Below, piece by piece: positions 1 through 11,956 of a stretch of 64,000 nucleotides of DNA. The stretch's first letter is position 1, and the number at the start of each line of letters is the position of its first letter. The DNA comes from Agaricus subrufescens (Eukaryota > Basidiomycota > Agaricomycetes > Agaricales > Agaricaceae). The translations under genes and the position numbers were made by a program. The notes beneath the pieces were generated by a model. That model was not told where the DNA came from. It was given only the letters and a program-made list of their open reading frames with translations, and made no database searches. The DNA lies in NCBI GenBank assembly GCA_029945375.1, contig CM057065.1:1116001-1180000 (forward strand), given 5' to 3'.

Positions 1-840
1 CTGCCTTGACGCTGGTGCTAGTATGTCTCGATCTAAACCCTATGATCCGACGCCGTATTCATATGTTTTGCAATAGCTCCGGGTCTCGGCACTCTCATGA
101 AAATCTGGCAGTGTTTCGATAACCTTCCAGCTCAAGAATGGTCCCTTACATCAGATAATCGTATCGCCTTAACCGGCCGAGGTATAATTTTTCCATCTAG
201 AATTGTGTCTTGTATTAATTTAATGTCTTATTAGGCCTCTGCCTTGACTTGACCAATGGGAATCTTACAAATACGAATGTTGTCCAGACATATACATGTA
301 CAGATGGAAACACAAACCAGATCTGGCTTCAGTAGTCAGTGTATCAATAAGAACAATATGGACACTACTTTCGGGTATATTTGTGTACATATATCAGACC
401 GGTATCAGGCGCAAGCTTTGGTTATTTCGATGAACTCCATGGGATATGACAGTTGGTGGCTCCTCTACAAGGAAGTGCCCTGTGAAATGAGATACAAGAG
501 AAGGAGGAGGAGAAGCGTCGAAGGCAGCTTCAGTCATGGCGCCATATTCGCGAGAAATTTGAAGGGTAGCTTCGGCGAACGTGAGAGTGAACAGCCCAAC
601 GTACATGAGGGTGGAGCTACGTGCAAGTACCCCAGACAGATGGCGAGCAAGCAGGTGAACGTTGCAGGCAGGTGATCTGACATAGTTATAATTAAGCATT
701 TGACATCGGGAATGTACTATTTACAGATTCCATGGCCAAGATCGTCCTATCCAATCTTCGGCTTCAATCTTCACCAATCACCCCTCGAGGCTCGAATTTT
801 CAAGATACTGCCTGGACTCTTCCTTTTATCTCTACTAGTA
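1..840. other. No supported gene (left edge)
   Basis: Short open frames occur on both strands, the longest being 256-675 (+) and 394-699 (-), and they overlap each other. Neither has a recognisable domain, convincing splice context or similarity to anything else in the window, so I do not call a gene here. Confidence 0.5.
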
Positions 841-978
841 CACTGGGCCGGTGTCACAATAAGCCACGTGTCTTATTGAGTAAATATTGAAAAATTCGTG
901 ACTTTTGTCACGAAAAGTCACAGAAAAATCAATAATGTTACAATAAGGCACCTGCCTTATTGTGACACCGGCCCAGTG
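841..978. mobile_element. MITE-like palindromic element
   Basis: A 138-bp non-coding element with terminal inverted repeats starting CACTGGGCCGGTGTCACAAT; the first 23 bases match perfectly between the two ends. It is flanked on both sides by AGTA (837-840 and 979-982), a probable target duplication (possibly only TA). The interior is itself palindromic around GTGACTTTTGTCAC, so the whole piece can fold into one long hairpin. It has no coding capacity and presumably was mobilised by a transposase encoded elsewhere; the superfamily is uncertain. Confidence 0.75.
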
Positions 979-1824
979 AGTACTAGCTTTTTACCCAATG
1001 ACGCGCACCACATAGTCCTTCCATTTTTGTGTATTGTAAGAAGAGGCGTGGGAACATTCAACATTATGACAGTAGGCCCAAAAAGGCATAAAATTTGAAC
1101 CAGCGATACGGCTCTCCAGCAGCGATTTTCCGACTCAAGCTACGAAAGCTGCTGCAGAAGTAAAAGAGCGGGAATGGGCTTGGAGTTGTTCTAACTTTGA
1201 CCACGTAATGCAACCTCTCCGATTCCCCACTCTCTCAGCTCCAGTGCGCAGCTGACATCCATCCTCGAATAACCACCTACCTTCAGGCTCCCATATCCGG
1301 TCACAAGCGAGATAATCACCTCTACCACTATCAGAACACGATAAGAAGTCTGCTTCCTCGCCTTCCGCCATTGTAAAGAATGATAATAACGGAAGTTAAT
1401 GATATCAAGGCCCCAATAACAATATCAAAGTTATTCGCCTCCCCAAGATCAGAACATAATAGAACTTCTTCTCGAAGTTGATATCTGCACCTACTCTCAT
1501 TGTGGTGCCCGGAATGAGGCTTAACCGAACCCTCTTGACTTACAAGATCCGGACAGGTAATACAAAAAAAAGAAATTCTCCACACAATGTGGACACGACG
1601 CTTGAGACATATAACGAATCTGCCAATCGGGAGCATTCTGGATATCAAGATCCCAAGAAGGGTTCCTTTAGAAGACTATCATTTTCTAACCAAGACCGCG
1701 ACTACTAGTATAAAGGGATGTGCCACTGACTCCTGGACAAAACACCCTTACTTGTGTATACCCTCGGAAGGTAACTTCGTGACTGACTCTCGCGCAACCT
1801 GCTAACAAATTTCAGGTCGTTGAC
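979..1824. other. Intergenic, no supported gene
   Basis: Several short overlapping frames on both strands, none with a domain or matching splice sites. The end of the stretch is the presumed promoter and 5' leader of the flavoprotein gene starting at 1825. Confidence 0.5.
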
Positions 1825-3741
1825 ATGGTTTTCGACTCTGTAAATCATAACATTCCTAGTATTGTCTTGCCCTCAGATCCCCACTATCAAACTATTGCCG
1901 GCAATGTAAGCATTCGTAATCTCCCTGCCATCGATCGCTCTTTTTTTTTGCTAATTATTATCGAGGTGGAGCAACATCTCGAGCTCCGTCAGGAAATAGT
2001 CACCGCCGGTGCCAAAAATGCCCAGCTGGAGAAGAATGCGATGCTCCCCGACATATACATGGAGGAGCTTCGTGGCCTCCTATCCGAAGATAAAATCCTC
2101 CTCCCAGGTACCAAAGCATACAACACCGCTGTTTACACCGGGAATCTATTGTACAGTAGAAGAGCTCCAGGGGCAGTCGTAGTTCCCTCTACCACCGAAG
2201 AAATCGCATCTGTCGTTTTTCTCTCTCGTATTCACGGCATCACACTTACCACTAAGAATGGTGGGAACTCCTTTGCCGGGTATTGCCTTAATCTCGGCGG
2301 CATCGTTATCGATCTATGCAGGTTCAAGAACATAGAGATCGATGATGAAGCGAACGTAGTGACTATCAAGGGTGGATGTAACTGGAAGGAAGTATACACC
2401 ACAGTCAGCAAGCGCGATCCGTCTTACATCGTCATCGGAGGCCGATGCGCTCAGGTTGGCGTTTCTGGATATACGCTTGGCAGTGGCGTGAGCCCTTTCA
2501 GTCGAGCTCATGGCCTCGGTATCGACAATGTCCTCGAGATGACCGTCGTCACCGCCGCCGGACAGGTCCTCGTCCTCAATGACAAGGTAACGGACCCTGA
2601 TCAACGTGATCTATTCTGGGCTTTGTGTGGAGGAGGAGGAGGTAATTTTGGCATTTTGGTCGAATTCAAGACAAAGCTTCACCGACTTAGCGATCCGGAT
2701 GCCAAAACTGCTGGCGGCCCTTTGGGTTGGAATTTGTCGGATAAGGATGCTAGGGATCGGTTCGAGGCGGCCATGGATGTCTTCAATACACGTGAATGGC
2801 CTCCGGAACTTACCATTGATACTATTTGGCGATACAAGGATGGGAAACTCTTTGGAGAAATGATGGCGATGTTTGATGGGAATGTGGAGAAATGTTTAGA
2901 GGTTCTCGACCCGCTTATCAAATTCCAACCGACTGAGAACGGCGTCGAGGCGATGCAGTGGCACAAGTGGCTCTTTGCCGAGCAGGGTTTCGATCCGACA
3001 TCTCCTATCTATCACCATCACACCTCCCTCATCTTGGGTCAAGGCGCGATCACACCTACGGTCACCAAAGCCATTACCTCGCTCATGGAGGAAGCCAACG
3101 AGCTTCAGGGAAGAAAGGGAAAATCTCATTTCCTGTGGGACATGGTCGGTTACAAATCTACGACCGTCGCTCCAGATGCCACTCCTTACTATTGGCGCGA
3201 AGGAATTTATATCGCTGCCTTCAAGTTGCAATGGGATCACCCTGATATGACGAAAGCCATGCTCGCCTTCTCAGAGAAGATCAAAGCCACTTTGATGCCT
3301 CATGCCCTAGAGAGTAAGGCGGCGTATCTGAACTACATTGATCCTACGGTCAAGGACTGGGCATACGCCTATTACGGCAACAATTACTCTCGGTTACAGG
3401 CCATCAAACAGCACTGGGACCCTTCCAACTTCTTCCATTTCGATCAGTCCATTACCCTTCCGCCAGCCAAACCGTCAGCTACAGAACCTCAAGTAGCGAG
3501 GACCTTAGCTGGCCCTACTGTCACCAACACTTTGGCGCCGGCTGTTGATCCTACCGTAGAGACTTCTGGAGCCAAAGTGGAAGATGATCATCGCCATCAC
3601 TGGGAAGCCGTTTTGGCCATGTGGGACAAATTTTGTTTATCCGATCCTGAGCAGTTGTGGGACATGGAGGAATTCAATGTAGAGAAATTCCTCACGGTCA
3701 TCGAAGGAGAGATTGAAGCGGGGCATTGCTTTTGTAAATAG
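1825..3741 (+). CDS. BBE-like FAD-linked oxidoreductase
   Basis: Probable oxidase of the berberine bridge enzyme/PCMH family, which oxidises alcohols, sugars or alkaloid-like substrates with a tightly bound FAD; the substrate is unknown. The FAD-binding domain covers about residues 85-270 (NGGNSFAGY, GGRCAQVGVSGYTLGSG, GLGIDNVLEMTVV, GGGGGNFGILVEF). The BBE C-terminal motif near residues 505-540 ends in WDPSNFFHF. The Cys that can link flavin is present (C208), but the usual His of the GGHS motif is Asn (N148), so at most one covalent flavin bond is expected. A likely 60-nt intron lies at 1906-1965 (GTAAGC, pyrimidine tract, CTAAT branch site); it keeps frame, so the open frame reads through it. 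A second possible start is the ATG at 2041. A tail of about 100 residues follows the BBE domain, ending in Cys-Phe-Cys-Lys; the tail is shared with the truncated copy downstream. No secretion signal is evident. Confidence 0.85.
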   Translation: MVFDSVNHNIPSIVLPSDPHYQTIAGNVSIRNLPAIDRSFFLLIIIEVEQHLELRQEIVTAGAKNAQLEKNAMLPDIYMEELRGLLSEDKILLPGTKAYNTAVYTGNLLYSRRAPGAVVVPSTTEEIASVVFLSRIHGITLTTKNGGNSFAGYCLNLGGIVIDLCRFKNIEIDDEANVVTIKGGCNWKEVYTTVSKRDPSYIVIGGRCAQVGVSGYTLGSGVSPFSRAHGLGIDNVLEMTVVTAAGQVLVLNDKVTDPDQRDLFWALCGGGGGNFGILVEFKTKLHRLSDPDAKTAGGPLGWNLSDKDARDRFEAAMDVFNTREWPPELTIDTIWRYKDGKLFGEMMAMFDGNVEKCLEVLDPLIKFQPTENGVEAMQWHKWLFAEQGFDPTSPIYHHHTSLILGQGAITPTVTKAITSLMEEANELQGRKGKSHFLWDMVGYKSTTVAPDATPYYWREGIYIAAFKLQWDHPDMTKAMLAFSEKIKATLMPHALESKAAYLNYIDPTVKDWAYAYYGNNYSRLQAIKQHWDPSNFFHFDQSITLPPAKPSATEPQVARTLAGPTVTNTLAPAVDPTVETSGAKVEDDHRHHWEAVLAMWDKFCLSDPEQLWDMEEFNVEKFLTVIEGEIEAGHCFCK

Positions 3742-4650
3742 GAAACCGGCTGATGAGCGATGGGCTAATTACGTTTTCCGATGTTAGTGTATCATTGCTT
3801 GACAAATCGAAGTATCGGATATGCGCCTTCATACGAATGTGTCGTTGTTTTTGGGTTCCCGAAACATTCAGCACCCGTTGAGCTCAAGAACATTTTGCGC
3901 GGGGAGGGGGGGTTCGCGGCTTGGTCTGTTACCAGTCCTCTGACTCGGATGTCGACTGCCAAGGCATGGATTAGGTTGAGTATGTTGCGCTCCATGAATT
4001 CATGGCAATCAGATTTACCCTTATGTATGATTTGAATGCCTACGAACAATAGAGAGTCATGAATTTTAGGGGACTCGCAAGTACCAAACGTTGCCCAAAT
4101 GGTGCAAGAAGGTCAACGAAATATGATCTGAAATCCAGATATCAAGCCACCTAACGCGGAACTCGTACCCAAGCCTGGACACCGGATCTTCGCATTTTTC
4201 CTAGCTACAGTAGCCGCTTGTAGACACTCAACCGCCTTTTATTGTGATCCAAGTAACTCATCTCGTTAGCCAGCCAGCTGATCAAAATCTTGGCCCTAGT
4301 ACTAGTATCTTCAAGACGTCATAGCAAAAAAAAATAACAACCTATAAGCTTAAAATAGATGACATTTGGGGTTTCCTTCAAACTCTTGATCAGGACATGA
4401 TGAAACTTGTTCTTGGAGCTGATGTGGCAGGTCTGTGCCTGCTGTCATCATGGAAGTCGGAAAAAGCTTAATTGAACTCTTCAGGCTCACAGGATCAGGC
4501 CAAGTATTTAAATCTAATTTCTTCTTCTCCACACAGCCGGGATGCGACGCATATATTGTGCCATATACCGGTCATATAAAGATGATTCTCTCCACCCAAA
4601 GCATTCAGGATGTCAAGACGCCAAGAATGGCTCTCTTCGAAGAGGAGCAT
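3742..4650. other. Intergenic between flavoprotein gene and its truncated copy
   Basis: No domain is recognisable on either strand. The open frame that continues into the truncated copy begins at 4435, but 4435-4650 has no similarity to the full-length flavoprotein gene, so it is probably fortuitous sequence at the duplication breakpoint. Confidence 0.5.
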
Positions 4651-5361
4651 CAAGGCGCGATTATACCTACGGTCACCAAAGCCATTACCTCACTTATAGA
4701 AGAATCCGATGAGCTGCAAGGTAGAAGCGGAAAATCTCACTTCTTGTGGGATATGATAGGCTACAAATCTACGACCGTCGCACCGAATGCTACCCCTTAC
4801 TATTGGCGTGACGGAGTCTATGTCGCCGCCTTCAAGAAACAATGGGATCATCCTAATATGACGAAGACCATGCTCGCCTTTTCGGAGAAGATCAAGGCCA
4901 CCCTGATGCCTCATGCCCTCGAGGGTAAGGCGGCGTATCTGAACTACATTGATCCTACGGTCAAGGACTGGGCATACGCTTATTACGGAAATAATTATCC
5001 CCGCCTACAGGCAACCAAGAAATGCTGGGACCCTTCCAACTTCTTCCATTTCGAACAGTCTGTAACTCTTCCTTCAACAACAATCCCGTCTCGCGTTTCC
5101 GATGCTCCCGCAGCCAGGGTGTTGAACGTTGGTTTGGCGTCCGCATTCGGCACTGGAACCGACCAGGACGCTCGTGAAGCTCAAGTAATGGATCAACACC
5201 CCAATGCTTTGACAGGTATAGAGGCGACCGCTGCCACGTGGGACAAGTATTGCTTGCCCAATCCTGAGAAGTTGTGGGGTATGGAGAAGTTTGACACAGA
5301 GAAATTCCTCACGATTATCGAGGGAGAGGTCGAAGCGGGGCGGTGCCTTTGTGTAAAATAA
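4651..5361 (+). pseudogene. 5'-truncated copy of the BBE-like oxidoreductase
   Basis: From 4651 the sequence matches the upstream gene from about 3042 to its stop at high identity, including the BBE motif (YLNYIDPTVKDWAY and WDPSNFFHF) and the unusual C-terminal tail ending VK. Everything encoding the FAD-binding domain is missing, so the product could not be a working oxidase. The frame is open back to 4435 with unrelated residues, so a short protein might still be made. The middle of the tail has diverged most and the last 40 residues are conserved. Best explained as a partial tandem duplication. Confidence 0.85.
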
Positions 5362-5682
5362 ACCGACTAACAAATCAGTTGTCAGTAAGGCTTTGACATT
5401 TGTGTATAGTATTGATGTTTGTTACGTCACTCGAAGTATAACTGATAGTGTGCCTGATACGAAATTGTCATTTTCCCCTTTATCCATAAACGCTCCGCAT
5501 GCACAGGTAAGAGCGAGAGTTGGGCCACATCATGTTTGGACGTGTCGTAGTCTCTGGGATTTGCAGGCCCATGTGTGGTCTCGCCCCATATTAACATACT
5601 CGAATTTATTCACTCGCTGCTGGCTCGAGTCTCTGACATTACGCTTGAAATGAGAACAATTCAATAACATACATAGGGCACG
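5362..5682. other. Intergenic, 3' flanks of two converging genes
   Basis: Short spacer between the truncated flavoprotein copy (plus strand) and the end of NLR-1 (minus strand). No gene or repeat seen. Confidence 0.5.
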
Positions 5683-8226
5683 TTATACGGTACTTCCATG
5701 CTTCTCGCGCTCCTCCCATGACATTTGAATCCATAACCAATAAGTCCATTCCGATACATCATCCTCCGGATCAACAAGTCGAACTTCAACACAGCAGCTT
5801 CCCGCTGCAGTGAACATAATTGTGACAGGATGATCTGGAAATCGGGCAATCCAGCTCTCCAATTGGCGTTCAAGTCTTTTACGTGACAAAGAAGATTCAT
5901 TCAGGTAAAACGCCGTTGTCAACTCATGGTCGTTTCCATGTTTGCCTTGGCTTTCTTGTTCATTCTGAACAGTACAATTATGATGGATGTTTTGTTGACA
6001 CGAACATTTCACTCACCTCACCGGACGAATTCCATGGATGAGGAAGAATTGTCCTAGTAGCAGGGCAACGGAACCGTACCTTAACCTCGCGGTATTCATT
6101 GCTTTTGGAAATGTCGATTGCCTTAACGGGAATTTGCGTCAGTACGCCGAGCGCCATGAAGTCCTGACGCCGACTTTCATCCTAATATCTATGTTGAGCC
6201 GTGCAAGCACGAGAGAAGCATATTAGAAGGAACTCACGAATACCAAATCACGCAACGTATAATGCGGAAAATCGCCATGATATCTTTGGAATCGAGTGAT
6301 CAAGAGCCGAATGCAGAACTCGCTCTGGAATGTTTGATTCCCACGCCCCATCCCAGCTGCCACCTCTCCGATTGCCATTTTATACAGGTATGATCTCATT
6401 TGACGGTCATCCCCACTTCCCTGGTCGGCCGGCCAGGAAAGCGAAATTTTGTCATCAATGCCACCATTGCGAGCTAGGACGCCATGATAGGCAGCATCAC
6501 TTCCACCACTAAAATCAAAGCCGTCCGGAGCTTCCTTTAGGACCCTAAATGAGCACTGGGCCTTCATTTGTCGAGCTTCGTGTAAAATATCAGGAGAAAA
6601 TCCGGATCGGGAAAAGTCGGAAACGAAGTCAATGAATGACTTGTGGAATGGTTCAAGCCTTTCTTCATGTGCTTTGTCGCGCCGAGGCACAAGCAAAACA
6701 GATCGTAAGTGATTGATAGCAGCGTAAGCTTCATCAGGCGTAATGTGTAACCAATTACATAACAGAACAAAGGTATCCTCGCGAATAAACCAGTTCCAAT
6801 TAGACGCTAGTGCCAACAGGAGTTTCCTGGCATTTACCCTGATCTTGGATGGAACGTTAGACAGGATCCGGGCATACAAGGCATCAAGTAAGGCCATCGG
6901 ATGTTCCTCCCGTGACACGCCAGTCATTGGATGATTATCAATGACACTCAGGACGTCAGAGAGCTGCGAAGCCGGGCTCCCGACAGCTGAATCACCGATA
7001 TATCTGATCACCGTGTGCGCATATGCAAAAAGTCCACCCGAAGCATTAGCGAGTTTCCACAGATCCTGTTCATCAGGCCACTGCGGGTTGAGTGAATCTG
7101 ATGCCTCCCTGATATCCATCAATTCGTCGCGTATAAATCGCTCAACGTCTGCGCGAGCCTCATCGGAATCTACTAGAATCGTCTCCTTCTCGTATATCGG
7201 TATAATTTCGCTTTTAGAAAAGAAGGAGGTGATGTGCGTTTCAGGGCGACTGGAAATGAGCCATATAATGGGCGAAGATGGATACGAGACACACAAATCA
7301 TAGATAAGACGAAGGAGGTCGAGTTGATTGCGGGGGCTGCTGCATTCATCAAGACCATCAATAATGATTAGTACGCGGGCGGTGGCGCTTAGGTGAGCGT
7401 TGTGGATAAAAGGGTCAATGATGAATTCTTGGAACTGGATAGGTATCGACGACTGAAGGAGAGAGGGATCGCGAGTGATCTTGCCCTCAATGACCGCACG
7501 ATACGCCTCGGATTTCGCAGCAAGCTGATAAGAAAGTGTCATAATGGCTCTAGTTCCGTCATTGCGCCCGTTGATCGAGAAGAAGACGGAAGCTTGGGGA
7601 GTTTCGGAGAGCTTGGGAGACTCGGCGACGTTTTGCATGATAGCCGACTTGCCTACTCCAGCCGCACCGACTACCCAACGCATCTTCTTTTCTCCATTGT
7701 AGTGCGTAACAAAATGTATGCATCGCTCGAGGATCGCCAAACGCGTCCCAGGATGGCATCGCGGGGGCGGATAGCGAGCGGAGGAATCAGAGTCCGCTCC
7801 AGGGATCGTTTCCTTCAGGAGTTTCTCCATAACTACTAGATGTCAGTGCCAGCAATGGAACAAGTGTTTCGCTTACATCGGTTCGATGGATGAATGTTGC
7901 TCGTCAAAGTGACTGGATAGATAAAGTCAGTAAATATCAATTACATGAAACGATTTCTTACCACTGCCCGCGTTACCATCAATATCAACGAAGTTTCCCA
8001 GTGCAGAAAAATCGCGGGCACGGTTGAGCATGCCTTGTTTCTGAGAACAACGATGAGTTAAGGACTGGGTTGAAGGAGACATTCCATCGGCAGCAGGTGT
8101 GTCCAGCCCCTGTAGATGGGAGAGAGAGGCAGTCGCATTATCACGAGGACAGGTCGTGAGTGGCTTTGGGGAATGCGAGCGGAGAGAACGCAGGAAGCGA
8201 GGAAGGTGTAAAGAAAATTCGGGCAT
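5683..8226 (-). CDS. NACHT-type NLR-like NTPase, copy 1 (NLR-1)
   Basis: Fungal NOD-like-receptor-type signalling NTPase. The start is the ATG at 8226 (MPEFSLHLPRFLR), which aligns with the starts of the two paralogues at 16434 and 57099. Small N-terminal exons carry a Ser/Pro/Arg-rich leader and a Phe/Asn-rich patch (RARDFSALGNFVD). The large exon near 7830-6223 holds the NACHT domain: PPPRCHPGTR, Walker A GAAGVGKSA, Walker B VLIIIDGLDEC and the sensor WLISSRPE. The large exon continues into an intron (GTGAGT at its 3' end). Further exons, to the stop at 5683, encode a C-terminal region shared by all three copies (DHPVTIMF, DPEDDVSEWTYW, final GSTV). No WD40, TPR or ankyrin repeats are present. 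No frame breaks were seen. It lies inverted relative to the other copies and is the most divergent one. Confidence 0.88.
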
Positions 8227-8450
8227 CCGAAAGGTCAGGGGATGGACGTAGGAGAAGTCTTCATTCCGGCATTTGGCGATCAAAACGTGCTCATGACACT
8301 TCGCACAATAGACGCCCAGGAGTTGAATCGGAGATACTGGCGTTACAACGCGAGAAGCCTTCCAGTACGGGTGAGGATGATGGAGAAGGATTCAGTCGAA
8401 GCCAAGCATCGGGGACCGCATCGACGCGTGAATAATAAGTCATCTTCGAC

Positions 8451-8604
8451 TAGTGAAGTGCGGGCTCGGGCCTCAAGCCTGAGCCGAGCCCAAGCCCGCC
8501 CGATTAGGCCGAGCCGAGCCGAGCCCGCCAGCGGGCCCAAGAGGGCTCCGGGCTCGGCTTGGGATTTGAGCAAGCCCAAGGCCCGGGCCCAGGCCCGGGC
8601 TTGA
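8451..8604. repeat. hAT left terminal and subterminal GAGCC repeats
   Basis: The terminal inverted repeat is followed by many copies of GAGCC/GGGCTC in both orientations. The matching right end is 11957-12099. Such subterminal clusters are typical transposase-binding sites in hAT elements. The open frames across this stretch arise from the repeats and are not genes. Confidence 0.85.
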
Positions 8605-8740
8605 CTAGGAGGCGGAGTTCGAATTCAATGACAGTGATTGCAGCGGGTGCTGCCAGTCTTTTGTGACTGGTTATAAATTTTACTACGATGGCTTTTTCGA
8701 GGGACTGGTGTCAACCAACCAACACTTTTTATACCCACAC

Positions 8741-11700
8741 ATGGAGGGTGTCACAGCCACAAAGCGACGTCGGGAGCCATCGAGAAAGCTCAAAAGTGCC
8801 GAAAATGCTGCCGAAGCTGCCACTTCCCATCAAAAAGCAGCCCGAGCTGCCCATTTGCGTACTCAGGGTCATGGGAAAACAACAGAACTCATCGCTCCCG
8901 CATCAATATCGACTGCACACCATTCTGCCTCACCTCCAACCCACGAGTATGATAATGAAGAGGCTACAGGTATCAATTCCGCATACTCAAAGCTTTCAGT
9001 TTTTACTTATTCATATCCATAGAACATGAACCATTGAGTAAAAAAGTCAAACGACGTCGGACTGAGCCAAAATTTCCTGAGCAGGAAAAACTCTGTCAGT
9101 CTTACCACTTCGTGTCCACTAATGATACTCAGACTATTTATTCCCTAAGCTACACCTGTACACGTTAGCTCGGACAGTGAAAATGATCAAGATGAGATAC
9201 CTTTAACTCGACAAGATAGCCGACAAGATATACGTCCATTCTTCAAGAATCTGCGAAATGAGGGAAAGAGTACAAAGACTGATTGTACACTTTGCGGGTG
9301 AGTCATCACAGATTTGACTGATTCCTTGTCCGATGCCCTAACAGTAGTAAAACTAGTACCACCCTGGTCAATGATGTAACTACTTTGCGGCGTCATATGC
9401 AGTCAACACATTTGGTAAGATTGTCACATCTTTATGTTGATCTAGTGATAATTGATGTTGCACAGTCGAAATACTATGCTTGGATCAAAAAAATTGGTGT
9501 CGAGTCGAAATTGCCCCATGATCGAAAGAAAGTAGCGATGGAGAAAGCTCAACAAGCAGATCAAACCACACTTGATGTTCATCTCCAGGGGAAAATGTCG
9601 AAAGACTGTGTCGTCAAATACTCCGATGCCAATTTCAAACAAGCCGCTCTTAAATGGCTCATAATGACTGACCAGGTATTTTTTTTCGCTACTGGTATTT
9701 CATCTACTAATGATGATAAAGCCTCTATGTGCCCTTGATCACCCAAATTTTGCTGAAATGATTACGGTTGCATCCCAAGCTAATGTCAAAGTGAAAATTC
9801 CAGGGAAAAAAGATGTACGAAGTAGTATTATAACATTATTTAACAAGAATATTGAGGATCTTGGGCGTCGATTTTCTGTAAGTTATGTTGAGCTGGCTTT
9901 TCATACTTTTTTGACAAGTTCTTTATAGAGCGATACTATCGGTGAAGTTAGTCTTACATGTGATGCATGGCAAGCATCAAATGCCGATGCATACTTTACT
10001 ACAACTGCCCATTGGATTGAAGAAAGTATGCCAGGAGTATGGGTACTCCAATTCGCTCTTATTGGTTTTACAAAAATGAACACCTCACACGATGGCACCC
10101 ACCTCGGAGAAGCTTTATACTGCACTATAAAACGTGTAAAGCCGCAGAAAAAGGTAATCAACTTTATCTTTGTAATAAATGATATTTATGTTATGAATAG
10201 GTCAGGTGGGTTACTTGCAACAACACTTCAAATAATACAACAATGCTTCAGAATTTTGCACTTCGTCTTAATCAAGATCCATCGCGAAGCAAAATGAAAC
10301 ACTGGGATCCCTCTGCTCGCCGAATCCGGTAGGTCTTAACTCAATTTAATATTGAGTATTCAATACTAACCGTTATAATCTAAAGCTGCTTAGCACATGT
10401 CGTTAACCTTACTACTCAATCGTTTCTCTCAAACTACAGTAAAAGCAAGCATTTTGATCCTGAGCATCCAGACGACCATGAAGAAGGACTTTTTGAAGAT
10501 GATCGAGATGAAATTGGTCTTATCCAAGCTGCTGCTGTCAAAATCCGGTCTTCAGCCAAACGTAAAGAAACCTTTCTTAAACTCCAACCATCAGTTTCCC
10601 GCCCTCTTATGTTATTAATGGACATGCCAGTCCGTTGGTCCTCAACGTATTATATGTTGAGGCGAGCTGAGCCACTTAAAGAGGTAAATAGCATGTTTGT
10701 TTTTGTTTTTATTCAATCTCACTCCGAAAACTTAGGTCATAAATGAGTTCTTATATACTATTGCACGGGAAGAAAGGGACGAGAAACAAAAAAATAACCT
10801 TCGTGAGCTTGCACTCAGTGCTTTTGAGTGGAAGCGGGTTAAGGAGCTCTGCCAGTTGTTAGCGGTAAACTCTCTTTTCCTGTGTTTTTGAACAATTCTG
10901 ATTCATGTTAGTTCGCTGAGTCTGCACAACATGCATTCTCTTCAGAATCAGAGCCAACACTTCATCATGGCCTCCCTGCCCTTGAAGCTTTGCATACAGC
11001 TTGGTCGACTTGCGCACAAAAAGCAAAATTTTCTCGTTATAGTACTTCTCTTCAAGCAGGGATAAATAAACTTACTGAGTATTATGTCAAAACTTCAACG
11101 TCACACGCATATGCTCTTTGTATGGGTATGATAAAATTTTTGTGAGCTATAATCTCTTGTTAAATATATTATCAGTATTGGATCCGTCACAGAAGATGAG
11201 TTACTTCAACAGGAATTGGCCAGATGATACCGTAAATGAGATGAAGAAGAATATTGAAGTTATCGTATGTCTATACTCATTTCAACAAATATATACTGAT
11301 CTATTTCAGTTCAAAGAACGATATACAGACCTGTTTGGTAATAAACCTCCACCTTTGCCACTGAAGCGGTCAGCGAGTAACAGGGTCACACAATTACTTG
11401 CCGAAATGTTGGATAGTGATGATGAACCCATTTCCGAAAGCACCTCTACCCTGGGCACAGGATCTGACCTAAATGATCCTTGGAGGGCTGAATTCAATCA
11501 GTACCTAGATAGTCAGGAGTATCTCGGTGAAATGCCATTGGTCAAATGGTGGGGGGTACGTGAAAATCGTTTTAGCTACTTTTTTTTACTCAACAATATA
11601 CAGTTAAATATTCATCAGTATCCAACCTGGGCTTCACTTGCTCGTGACCACCTTGCTATCATGGCCTCATCTGTTTCGAGCGAGCGAGCTTTTTCATCTG

Positions 11701-11909
11701 CTGGTATTACAATCTCTAAGCGTCGCAATCGATTGCAAGAAGACATTGTAGAAGCATTACAATGCCTCAAAGGTGCCATCCAAAAGAATATTATATTTCG
11801 TGATGAGGAGGTGATATTGACAGAACAAGAATTAGAGGATCTAGAGTATGATGATACTAATGTTGAAATACATCACCCGGAGATGATAGAGGTTGATGAC
11901 GAGCAGTAG
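8741..11909 (+). CDS. hAT transposase with BED finger (ZBED/RICESLEEPER-like)
   Basis: Multi-exon transposase that would cut and paste the surrounding element. In order: a basic N-terminus; a BED zinc finger split by an intron (CTLCG, then LRRHMQSTH); an RNase-H-like catalytic core (TCDAWQASNADAYF with the first Asp; CLAHVVNL; RWSSTYYMLRRAEPL); and the C-terminal hAT dimerisation domain (YPTWASLARDHLAI, SSVSSERAFSSAG with the catalytic Glu). Introns are about 45-80 nt with GT-AG ends and the exons I traced stay open. The second catalytic Asp of the usual CDNASNN motif reads CNNTSNN here (about 10,220-10,240), which would remove a metal ligand. The protein may therefore be catalytically dead although the gene looks otherwise intact. 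Confidence 0.88.
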
Positions 11910-11956
11910 ACTTTTTGTACATATTCGGACACCCTGAATAGACGCCTCACTTATAA

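Noticed and set aside
8242..8604. Open frames with Ala/Arg/Pro-rich products near the hAT left end
   Set aside because: Produced by GC-rich GAGCC repeats of the hAT end and the NLR-1 upstream flank on the wrong strand.
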